This document shows positions 6,944 through 13,997 of a stretch of DNA of 13,997 nt, in pieces (position 1 is the first letter of the stretch; each line of letters starts with the position of its first letter). The translations under genes were made by a program, and so were the position numbers. The notes beneath the pieces were generated by a model. The model saw only the letters and a program-made list of their open reading frames with translations, was not told where the DNA came from and did no database searches. This DNA is from Methanobacteriota archaeon (GTDB taxonomy: Archaea; Thermoplasmatota; Poseidoniia; Poseidoniales; Thalassarchaeaceae): contig PCAI01000002.1 of the NCBI GenBank assembly GCA_002731195.1, positions 1 to 13,997 of the forward strand. The letters run 5' to 3'.

Positions 6944-7876
6944 ATGAGTGATGGGGCGTATGGTATTCTAGGAGTCTCTTCCGATGCTACTGATGCTCAA
7001 ATAAAAAGAAATTATAGACGTTTGGCTCGTCAATATCATCCAGATAGGAATCCTAATGATCAAGCTGCTGAAGAACGATTTAAATCAATCCAGACAGCTT
7101 ATGAACAAATAGGAACTACAGAAGCAAGAGCGGAATATGACCAAAGAATAAGAATGAAAGAAATGTTTCAAGGAGGAAGTGGTAGTACATTTACTGGTGG
7201 ATTTGACTTTGGAGATATATTTTCTCAGTTTAGAAACCAGAGGCGAGATAATATGCCAAATCAAGGCCAGGACCTATACAGTCAGGAAGAAAATATCAAA
7301 GGATCAGATATAGAATCTGGACTGGATATTACCTTAAAACAGGCTATTGATGGCGCCAATGTTAGATTTAGTCATCGTAGATTTAAGATATGTGAAAAAT
7401 GTAATGGGAGTAGTTTTGGAACCTCTAAGGGTTGTTCAACATGTGGAGGAAAAGGTGTAAAAACAAAAAGAAGTACGATTACAATCAAAGTTCCATCTAA
7501 TGCTAAACATGGTCAATTATTGAGGCTTAAAAAAATGGGGCATGAACACCCACAGGGCACTCCTGGTGACTTATTGATTTCCTTAAGATTGGATGCAGAA
7601 GAAGGAAGGAGATGGGAAGGAGGTCGTTTAATTCAAGAAGTTCCCGTTACAATAACTACACTTTTATTGGGAGGAAATGTGAAAATTCGTACTCCTTTGG
7701 GTAAAAGAGTGCAGATAGAGATTTCTCCGGGCACAAAAATAGGAGATAGGCGTAGATTAAATGGGCATGGACATGCTGGCGGATTGTTAGATATTGAATT
7801 TATTCTATCTGAAATTGAAAATATAACCCCTGAACAACAAAAGGCGTTAGAAGCATTGAGGAAAACTGGACTTTAA
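6944..7876 (+). CDS. dnaJ: DnaJ-like (Hsp40) co-chaperone with reduced zinc finger
   Basis: This cytoplasmic Hsp40 stimulates the ATPase of DnaK/Hsp70 and hands it unfolded protein. From ATG 6944 it has 310 residues. The J domain spans about 5-68, with HPD at 32-34 in YHPDRN and the closing AEYDQR helix. A short Gly/Phe stretch follows (76-96). C-terminal domain I begins at about 123 with DIESGLDITLKQA. Its zinc region has only two CxxCxG units, CEKCNG (150-155) and CSTCGG (164-169), instead of four, so it can bind one zinc at most. Domain II (about 229-288) holds VPVTITTLLLGG and the conserved RLNGHGHAGG turn. An in-frame TTG at 6914 would add 10 residues, but ATG 6944 places the J domain at the usual distance from the N-terminus. 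No dnaK or grpE is nearby. It lies 32 bases before the RND-type gene and may be co-transcribed with it. It could be called CbpA-like rather than DnaJ proper. Confidence 0.93.
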   Translation: MSDGAYGILGVSSDATDAQIKRNYRRLARQYHPDRNPNDQAAEERFKSIQTAYEQIGTTEARAEYDQRIRMKEMFQGGSGSTFTGGFDFGDIFSQFRNQRRDNMPNQGQDLYSQEENIKGSDIESGLDITLKQAIDGANVRFSHRRFKICEKCNGSSFGTSKGCSTCGGKGVKTKRSTITIKVPSNAKHGQLLRLKKMGHEHPQGTPGDLLISLRLDAEEGRRWEGGRLIQEVPVTITTLLLGGNVKIRTPLGKRVQIEISPGTKIGDRRRLNGHGHAGGLLDIEFILSEIENITPEQQKALEALRKTGL

Positions 7877-7908
7877 ACTCAAAACAACTACTAATAAGTA
7901 AAAAATCT

Positions 7909-10900
7909 GTGGCTATAATTATGGAGAATTTTACAAAAGTTATTGATTTTATTTTCCCAAAGAGAAAAGCCATACATATTTTGGTAATATTAATCTCTGG
8001 TTTCATGTTGCCTGGCTTTTTTGCTACATTGACCCCAATTGATATTGAATCATATAATTTAGATTCTCCAGAATTAGAGGCTTCAGAAGTTATGAGAGAA
8101 GAATTTTCGGGAGCAGGAAATATCTGGGGTTTTGGGATATTTGTTAGAGACTCTCAGTATTGGAACGATACTGGCAGCGAAGTTAACCAAGTTTCATCTT
8201 TTAATGGAGAAGGAAAAGGATTAAATTACCCGTTAGGAGGAATCTTAAATTTAACAATATTAAGAGAAATAGACCAAAAGAGAAGCTTACTAATGGAACA
8301 TGAGGTATCAAAGTTTTATCTTCCATTGGCCTCAGAAATATCTGGTAAGCCGATTGAAGGTGTTTTTGATTTAGCAAGTGAGTTTAGAGTGTTCATGGCA
8401 GATGAATCTCTGCTAACTAAACCAAGATTTGATCCTGATGAATTTGTGCTCCTTCCGGCACCTACAAATTGGAATGACTGTGGAGAACTAGAATGTCTTT
8501 CTTTTGATGATGAAAATGTTACTCAAGAACATATAGATTTGGCTGCTCATAGAATGGCAAATAACAGTAAAGGATCTTTTCTTAGATTCTTATCCATTGA
8601 CCGTGCTTTCTTACCAGACAATAGTAGTAGACTAATAGGCCCGATAAATGGTGAATTACAGGAAGATGGGACGATAATTGCTGCCTCTTGGGGCAAGGGA
8701 AGATGGAGTGCTTCATCTGCATGGATGATACTAAATATGAATAGAGACCAAATGCAACAAGAAGGTTGGACGTTTTCTTGGTTAAATGCTAGTTCAGAAT
8801 TTGGTTACAAAATAGAGGGTGTGGAATTAACTACAGACCCCATCGAATATACAAACGCTGAGTGTAAAAGTAAATCTGAAAATGGATCTGACTTATGTTC
8901 GATAGAATGGTTATATCTCTCATTAGAAGAAGATTTACGTGAAACAGACAAAATGGTAGTTAGTATTTTACTTGGTGAAGGTCCAAATGTTGAAGTTAAT
9001 AGAGAATTATTATCCAGTGCTTATTTAATAATAATGATGGTTTTAATAGTTGTTTTCTTACTATGGTTTAATCTCAGAAGAATAAGTGATGTAATTATAG
9101 TTGGGATTGGACTTATTCTTGCTCTTCTATGGATGCAAGGATTAATCGGTTGGAGTATGATATTAGGCGAAAAAACAGGATTTGAAATAATATTTAGATC
9201 TCAATTTTCAAATCTTCTTCCGATATTAATATTGGCTCTTGGGATAGATGATAGTTTACATGCACTTCATCGATACAAGGAAGAAAGACGGAATGGTAGA
9301 GATTTGGAAAAATCAGCTGAGATATCAATTAAAAGGGTTGGGAAGGCGATCCTATTAACTTCAATGACTACTATAGTAGCATTTATGGCTAATCTAACTT
9401 CTGGAATAGCTGCATTGAGATCTTTTGGTATTGAAGCAGGATTTGGAGTAGGTGCAGCTTTCATTTTAACTGGATTATGGGTTCCTTTAGTCAGATTGGA
9501 TGTTGATTTATTCCTTCAGAGTAAAAATAAACTGAAAGATGAAAAAAGCGATACCCTGCACATGATACCAAAAGAGTGGTTAAGTAATACTACAGTAAAA
9601 TCATCCGAGTATGCACCTTTTGTTGCTTTAGTAATAATTATCATTACAGCATTGGCTACACCAATGGCTCTAAACTTAGAAGGTGATTTTCAGATTGATG
9701 ATTTTCTCGATGATGAATCTGATTTTGCTATTGGCGTTAATTTAGTAAATGAAAGATTCAGAGATGGGGAGCCTGGATATATTCTGGTTGAAGGAGATAT
9801 AGCTAATCCTTTGGTATTATCAGCAATAGGACAAATGAGAGATAATATGAATAGTCATGGTGAAAATGATCCAAATCAGATTTCAAGAACTCCAACTGGT
9901 GAAGTTGAGTTGATTGCATTAGACCAGATTGTTAGTTTCATTCAAGCCGCTATGTTTGCTAATTTAGTGCCCTTTGAAGAGTCTGGTTGGGACAAAGATC
10001 TAGAAGATGGGGGCGTTGGTTGCCAAACTACAAATATCTCCCATCCAATAAGAGGTTTTATCAATATTCCAGTAACTGAAGATCGGAATTGTTTGAATTT
10101 TATTTATGGTTTTATTTTAACAAAGGGAGTTCCGGCCGCTGGTGGTTATCCTGCCTTACCGGTAACAATAATCTCTGAATATATCCATACCGATAGTAAG
10201 CTAGATATTGAAAAACCCTGGCTTACCACTTCTGGAGAAATGCCAAAATATACTAAAATGAGTATGCGTTTTGGGCTATCAAATCCTGAACAGTTTGCAT
10301 TAATAGAACCTGCATTAAAACAATTGCAAAATGATATGATGCCTTTTCAAAATTTATCAGCAAGTCCGATCAGTAAGAGAACATCTATTGAAAGGGGTTT
10401 CAATGATGAAGAATATCCAATAACATGGGCCATTCAAACTGGAGATCCTGTGATTAGATTTGTTGCTGCTGACTCAATGCAAGATGAAATGCAAGAAACA
10501 TTGTTACTAGGTCTCGTATTTTGTATGTTCACTCTGTGGTGGGGTTTTAGGAATAATTTTTCATTAAAAAATAGTATTGAAATAATTAAAAATGATTTAA
10601 CTAATTTTATGTTAAAATCTTGTTCTTCAGCATTTTTAGTTGGTTTTGTAATCTACATCCTAGTTGGAATAAAGGAGGCATTTTTGATAGGATTATTAAC
10701 TATAATTTTATCTATTTCTTGGGGTTTTGTCGCTTTCGGAATAGCGATTATGACAACTGCTCCAATATTTTTAGTAATTATTTGGCTTTATGCAATGATT
10801 GAAGTTGCAGGATATGGATTGAATATGGTAACAGTATCTATTGCTGCCATATCACTTGGTGTTGGTATAGATTATGTAATTCATATAATTGAAAGGTACA

Positions 10901-11157
10901 AGGAAGAAAGGGAAAAGGGACTAGAAGCCCAAAGGGCATTGGAAGTAGTAGGAAGTGCGTCAGGTCTTGCGTTGTTTGGTTCTGCAGCCTCAGATATTGC
11001 AGGATTTGCAGTCATAAATCAATCAGAAATGGGTTTTTTCTCCACATTCGGACTATTCTGTTCAATAATGATAGGATTATCACTTATTGCTAGCATGATA
11101 ATTACGCCTGCAGTACTGGGATTATTTTATCATAAAATAGAAAAATTAAAAATCTAA
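7909..11157 (+). CDS. RND/MMPL-superfamily membrane transporter
   Basis: This is a large RND-type protein of two related halves, probably a proton-driven exporter of lipids or hydrophobic compounds; the substrate is unknown. A first membrane segment (about 21-42) is followed by a large outer loop (43-368) with N-glycosylation-type sequons. Membrane segments lie at about 369-389, 394-416, 432-448, 478-500 and 505-528, a seventh at 569-590, and a second loop at 591-861. The twin motifs GIDDSLHALHRYKEER (445-460) and GIDYVIHIIERYKEER (986-1001) mark the equivalent fourth segments, with acidic residues likely in proton relay. The second half holds more hydrophobic segments than the first (about 862-880, 904-921, 923-944, 946-966 before the motif), two beyond the usual pattern. 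Cys191/196, 319/330 and 705/728 may pair outside the cell. GTG 7909 or ATG 7921 could start it; neither has a clear ribosome site. The stop overlaps pckA convergently. Confidence 0.88.
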   Translation: MAIIMENFTKVIDFIFPKRKAIHILVILISGFMLPGFFATLTPIDIESYNLDSPELEASEVMREEFSGAGNIWGFGIFVRDSQYWNDTGSEVNQVSSFNGEGKGLNYPLGGILNLTILREIDQKRSLLMEHEVSKFYLPLASEISGKPIEGVFDLASEFRVFMADESLLTKPRFDPDEFVLLPAPTNWNDCGELECLSFDDENVTQEHIDLAAHRMANNSKGSFLRFLSIDRAFLPDNSSRLIGPINGELQEDGTIIAASWGKGRWSASSAWMILNMNRDQMQQEGWTFSWLNASSEFGYKIEGVELTTDPIEYTNAECKSKSENGSDLCSIEWLYLSLEEDLRETDKMVVSILLGEGPNVEVNRELLSSAYLIIMMVLIVVFLLWFNLRRISDVIIVGIGLILALLWMQGLIGWSMILGEKTGFEIIFRSQFSNLLPILILALGIDDSLHALHRYKEERRNGRDLEKSAEISIKRVGKAILLTSMTTIVAFMANLTSGIAALRSFGIEAGFGVGAAFILTGLWVPLVRLDVDLFLQSKNKLKDEKSDTLHMIPKEWLSNTTVKSSEYAPFVALVIIIITALATPMALNLEGDFQIDDFLDDESDFAIGVNLVNERFRDGEPGYILVEGDIANPLVLSAIGQMRDNMNSHGENDPNQISRTPTGEVELIALDQIVSFIQAAMFANLVPFEESGWDKDLEDGGVGCQTTNISHPIRGFINIPVTEDRNCLNFIYGFILTKGVPAAGGYPALPVTIISEYIHTDSKLDIEKPWLTTSGEMPKYTKMSMRFGLSNPEQFALIEPALKQLQNDMMPFQNLSASPISKRTSIERGFNDEEYPITWAIQTGDPVIRFVAADSMQDEMQETLLLGLVFCMFTLWWGFRNNFSLKNSIEIIKNDLTNFMLKSCSSAFLVGFVIYILVGIKEAFLIGLLTIILSISWGFVAFGIAIMTTAPIFLVIIWLYAMIEVAGYGLNMVTVSIAAISLGVGIDYVIHIIERYKEEREKGLEAQRALEVVGSASGLALFGSAASDIAGFAVINQSEMGFFSTFGLFCSIMIGLSLIASMIITPAVLGLFYHKIEKLKI
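11134..11152 (-). terminator. Oligo-T terminator of pckA
   Basis: Read on the minus strand just after the pckA stop (TAG at 11156-11154), the sequence gives TTTTT, AA, TTTTT and then TTTT within 19 bases. Archaeal RNA polymerase stops at such T runs without needing a hairpin. It lies inside the last codons of the convergent RND-type gene, where it reads as Lys/Ile codons. Confidence 0.5.
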
Positions 11158-12752
11158 TTTAGAACTATTGGAGCAGCAGCAATCACATCTTCATTGCATT
11201 TATCAGTATATTTATCGAAGTTTTCTATGAACATCTTTGAGAGTAAATTTGCTACATTATCAAATTTTTTCTTATCGTCCCATGTTTCTCTGGGTTGTAA
11301 AATTGAGCTTGGCACCCCTGCACAACGAGTTGGAACTGAAAAACCAAATCTTTGATTTATTATAAAATCCGCTTCATCTATTTCATCATTTAATGCTGCA
11401 TTCAACAAAGTTCTTGTCCATTTAATTTTTATTCTACTACTTTCACCATATCCGCCAGCAACCCAACCAGTATTTATGAGCCAACATTTTGCATTATGAG
11501 TTTTAATTTTCTTCGAAAGAAGATCCGCATAAACACTTGGGTGTCTTGGCATAAATGGCTCACCGAAACAAGTAGAAAATGTTGCTTGTGGTTCTTTTAT
11601 TCCCATCTCAGTCCCCGCTACTTTAGCAGTATAACCTGAAATAAAATGGTAAGCAGCTTGTTCAGGAGTTAATTTGGATAAAGGAGGTAGAATTCCAAAA
11701 GCGTCGCAAGTCAAAAAAACTACATTTTTTGGATGTCCTGCCATTGAGTTTTGTGTACGATTTTGGATATATTCAATGGGATATGATCCTCTGGTATTTT
11801 GAGTCAATGTTTTGTTTTTAAAATCAGGAGTTTTGTCCGCATTTAGAACTACATTTTCTAAAATTGAACCAGGCATTTTTGTGGTTGCATATATTGCAGG
11901 TTCGTCTTCTTCTTTTAGGTCGATTAATTTAGCATAGCAACCGCCTTCGAAATTAAAAATCCCATCATTAGACCAACCATGTTCATCATCCCCAACTAAT
12001 GCTCTATTAGGATCTGCAGAAAGTGTAGTTTTTCCTGTACCTGATAAGCCAAAGAAGAGTGCTGAGTCTTTTCCTGTATTTGCAGAGCAGTGCATTGGAA
12101 GTAATCCATCTATAGGTAAGATGTGATTCATAATTGTAAATATTGCCTTTTTGATTTCGCCAGCATATTGTGTGCCTCCGATAATTACTAAACCTCTATC
12201 TAGAGCTAGGATTACAAAGACTTCTGAATTTATGCCATCTTGTTTTGGGACAGCCTTAAGCTCCGGAGCATGGAGTATGGTATATTTTGGAACGTGTTGA
12301 GATATTTCTTCAGTTGTTGGACGAATGAACATGTTATGCATGAAAGCAGCATGCCATGCTTTTTCAGTAACTAATCTAACTGGCATTCTATAATTTAAAT
12401 CCGCACCACAGAATGCATCCTTGACAAACAAATTTTCAACACTATTCAGGTGCTCTTGGATTTTATCTAATAGAATTTCAAATGTATATGGTGTTGTGGA
12501 ACGATTAACATCTCCCCACCAAACATCATCTGCTAGTCCTGATTCTTTTACAATAAAACGATCATTTGGTGATCGTCCAGTTCTATCTCCAGTTGTTGCC
12601 AATAGTACTCCATCAGAAGTGAGAGTTGCTTCGTCTAATTCAATAGATTTTTGATATAGATATTCCCATCCATTATTCAAATGCAATTGGCCCTTTGGAT
12701 TTAATCCATGAGTAGAAATTGGAGTGAATAATTCATCAGAGGTCTCTGACAT
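11154..12752 (-). CDS. pckA: Phosphoenolpyruvate carboxykinase (ATP)
   Basis: This enzyme converts oxaloacetate and ATP to phosphoenolpyruvate, CO2 and ADP, the entry step of gluconeogenesis, in the cytoplasm. The 532 residues match the ATP-type family (540 in E. coli) along their whole length. Visible motifs are TGRSP (58-62, substrate-binding Arg60), IGGTQYAGEIKK (191-202, metal Lys201), MHCSAN (220-225, metal His221), the P-loop GLSGTGKT (235-242), GDDEHGW (254-260, metal Asp256), NFEGGCYAK (267-275) and NTRGSYP (319-325, Arg320). No key residue appears lost. ATG 12752 is supported by AGAGGT six bases upstream. It is transcribed alone, convergent with the RND-type gene whose stop codon it overlaps by four bases, and divergent from an unknown membrane gene. 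Many archaea use a GTP-type enzyme, so this bacterial-type form suggests old transfer from bacteria; that is inference. Confidence 0.98.
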   Translation of the reverse strand: MSETSDELFTPISTHGLNPKGQLHLNNGWEYLYQKSIELDEATLTSDGVLLATTGDRTGRSPNDRFIVKESGLADDVWWGDVNRSTTPYTFEILLDKIQEHLNSVENLFVKDAFCGADLNYRMPVRLVTEKAWHAAFMHNMFIRPTTEEISQHVPKYTILHAPELKAVPKQDGINSEVFVILALDRGLVIIGGTQYAGEIKKAIFTIMNHILPIDGLLPMHCSANTGKDSALFFGLSGTGKTTLSADPNRALVGDDEHGWSNDGIFNFEGGCYAKLIDLKEEDEPAIYATTKMPGSILENVVLNADKTPDFKNKTLTQNTRGSYPIEYIQNRTQNSMAGHPKNVVFLTCDAFGILPPLSKLTPEQAAYHFISGYTAKVAGTEMGIKEPQATFSTCFGEPFMPRHPSVYADLLSKKIKTHNAKCWLINTGWVAGGYGESSRIKIKWTRTLLNAALNDEIDEADFIINQRFGFSVPTRCAGVPSSILQPRETWDDKKKFDNVANLLSKMFIENFDKYTDKCNEDVIAAAPIVLN

Positions 12753-12758
12753 TTCTGA

Positions 12759-12764
12759 ACCTCT
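12759..12764 (-). promoter_or_regulatory. Shine-Dalgarno site of pckA
   Basis: The minus strand reads AGAGGT with a six-base spacer to ATG 12752. pckA therefore has a transcribed leader. Its TATA box is unclear; TGTAAATTACT around 12842-12852 is the best of several weak candidates. Confidence 0.65.
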
Positions 12765-12859
12765 ACGTACTTCAGGACAGGCTCTTTGGTTTCAAGTGTT
12801 ACGGAACTGATATTGTTTTGAATCAAAAAGAATAGTGTTTAGTAATTTACAAGGGTTTT

Positions 12860-12866
12860 GTTTATG
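12860..12866 (+). promoter_or_regulatory. Candidate TATA box of the partial membrane-protein gene
   Basis: GTTTATG lies 26-32 bases before ATG 12892. With no Shine-Dalgarno sequence before that ATG, this spacing suggests a leaderless transcript. It shares the 139-base divergent spacer with pckA. Confidence 0.4.
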
Positions 12867-12891
12867 CCGGTTGTACCATCCTCAATAATCA

Positions 12892-13997
12892 ATGGATGAG
12901 GAGGAACGGGAAGACCGAATCATCCGAGAACGAAAATTCAAAATGGATTTTGATGTTCAACTTGAAGGCATAAACATTGAAGATAATACATTAGAAAATA
13001 CAGAAATCATAAAACAGGAAAAAGACGAAGCGTTAGGAGATTTTTTTGATCCCTTTGAAGATACAAATGATAGTTCTCCAGGGATAATTCAGAAAGATGG
13101 TAAAATAAAAAATGCACCTGAAAGAGATATAGTTACTGAAATATCGATTGAAGGAGAAAGGAGTGTGAATTGGTCTATAATGGTTGCAATGATTTTCATT
13201 TACAGTATTATTAGCATTCAAATAGGAAACACATTTGATCCACTTTTGGCAACAATAATCTTAATTTTTTTAGCAGGTTTTGGGTTTACTCTTGGTGAAG
13301 TGTGGATACCTAAAGAAAAAATGAAAATGCTTGGAATAACTTGGGTAATTATTTCAATGAAAGTATTATATGGACTTGCTATTGAGTTTAGAAATTGGAA
13401 TTTCATTAGTGTTGAGGGTTTAGTCTTATTATTGATTTTCTTGGTTTTCATAAATTTATATTTTGCATACAGGCATAATCATGATGCTATAGCTGCGCAG
13501 TCTACTTTGGTTCTATTGTCCATTGGTTCTACCACTGGATCAGTACTTGGAGAAGAAGGTGTGGCGGGTATGATTTTTATCTCAACAATCATGATACATA
13601 GTTTAGCAATACACAGGAAATCAGGAAATTTAGCTTCCCTTGGGATTGCGGCATCTAATTTATGGGTTGGAATGCATGCAATTACGAGTGGTTTTCAAAT
13701 TGGTGAATTAGTTATTCTTCAACTTGAGTCGCCTCTACTATTATTCTTACTTTTGATGTCAATAACCGGCCTTAATGCTTCAATGGCTGCTAAATTTGCA
13801 AGAGAAGAAAATTGGTTTTCAAATGCTTTCAAAATTAGTGGATTAGGGAAACCAGGGCTATGGGGAGTTTCGATTTCTCTTGGGATGGTAGGTGCATTTC
13901 TTTCCATCGCAGCAAATAGACAAGACCTAGGATATGCACTTGGAATGGTTACCTTTCTTTGTACTGCTTTTGGAGGATCTTATCTAAGAGTTAGAGG
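12892..13997 (+). CDS. Polytopic membrane protein of unknown function, C-terminus beyond window
   Basis: The frame is open from ATG 12892 to the window edge (368 codons plus two bases), so the C-terminus is missing. I do not recognise the family. Residues 1-92 are highly charged and soluble-looking, rich in Glu and Asp (MDEEEREDRIIRERK at the start), probably a disordered cytoplasmic tail. About ten hydrophobic segments follow, near 93-111, 117-136, 147-165, 174-193, 200-218, 224-241, 247-265, 279-297, 322-340 and 346-364. Histidines cluster at segment ends (RHNHD at 194-198, MIHSLAIHRKSGN at 234-246, GMH at 260-262). There is no signal peptide, P-loop or obvious enzyme motif. Lack of a Shine-Dalgarno site and a TATA-like box about 30 bases upstream suggest leaderless expression. 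A transporter, a membrane-integral enzyme or a DUF2339-like envelope protein are all possible; none is supported by a specific motif. Confidence 0.8.
   Translation, partial: MDEEEREDRIIRERKFKMDFDVQLEGINIEDNTLENTEIIKQEKDEALGDFFDPFEDTNDSSPGIIQKDGKIKNAPERDIVTEISIEGERSVNWSIMVAMIFIYSIISIQIGNTFDPLLATIILIFLAGFGFTLGEVWIPKEKMKMLGITWVIISMKVLYGLAIEFRNWNFISVEGLVLLLIFLVFINLYFAYRHNHDAIAAQSTLVLLSIGSTTGSVLGEEGVAGMIFISTIMIHSLAIHRKSGNLASLGIAASNLWVGMHAITSGFQIGELVILQLESPLLLFLLLMSITGLNASMAAKFAREENWFSNAFKISGLGKPGLWGVSISLGMVGAFLSIAANRQDLGYALGMVTFLCTAFGGSYLRVR

Noticed and set aside
13033..13451. Two minus-strand open frames of 62 and 77 codons
   Set aside because: They oppose the continuous 368-codon membrane-protein frame and have low-complexity composition with no start signal.
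1..13997. CRISPR array, insertion sequence, prophage or defence genes
   Set aside because: No regularly spaced repeats, transposase or integrase motifs, terminal inverted repeats or nuclease/helicase modules were found in any frame read.

Overview
The window is AT-rich and gene-dense. It carries eight protein-coding genes, two of them cut by the window edges, and no RNA genes. Several features suggest a planktonic marine euryarchaeon of the Marine Group II/III (Poseidoniia-like) type. Some genes have a TATA-like box 26-32 bases before the start codon and no Shine-Dalgarno sequence (leaderless layout), while others have clear GGAGG-like sites. Arginine is mostly AGA/AGG. Bacterial-type central-metabolism enzymes sit beside a long secreted propeller protein and large RND-type membrane proteins. 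No rRNA or ribosomal marker is present, so this assignment is inference, and an AT-rich marine bacterium is not excluded.

Layout, left to right. Positions 1-2345 (minus) hold the first 781 codons of a secreted multi-bladed beta-propeller protein. A 344-base divergent control region follows (2346-2689). Positions 2690-4972 (plus) encode MaeB, a malic enzyme fused to a phosphotransacetylase-like domain. Three bases later, convergently, lies a two-gene minus-strand operon (6855 to 4976): a FAHD1-like fumarylacetoacetase-family hydrolase, whose 3' end overlaps a methylthioadenosine/S-adenosylhomocysteine deaminase-like amidohydrolase. A short divergent promoter region separates it from a plus-strand pair: a DnaJ-like co-chaperone with a half-size zinc finger (6944-7876) and a 1082-residue RND/MMPL-type membrane protein (7909-11157). 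The stop codon of the latter overlaps that of the convergent ATP-type PEP carboxykinase pckA (12752-11154, minus). A 139-base divergent spacer leads to a partial polytopic membrane protein of unknown function (12892 to the window end).

Three of the genes work on the C3/C4 node. MaeB converts malate to pyruvate, PckA converts oxaloacetate to PEP, and the FAHD1-like enzyme belongs to a family that includes oxaloacetate decarboxylases/tautomerases and acylpyruvases. Together they fit gluconeogenic, heterotrophic growth on organic acids or amino acids. The grouping is not one operon, so the link is suggestive only. I found no defence system, mobile element, CRISPR array or clearly novel multi-gene system. 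The most unusual points are the half-size DnaJ zinc domain, the two extra hydrophobic segments in the second half of the RND protein, the shortened C-terminal part of the amidohydrolase, and the 12 visible propeller blades in the secreted protein.
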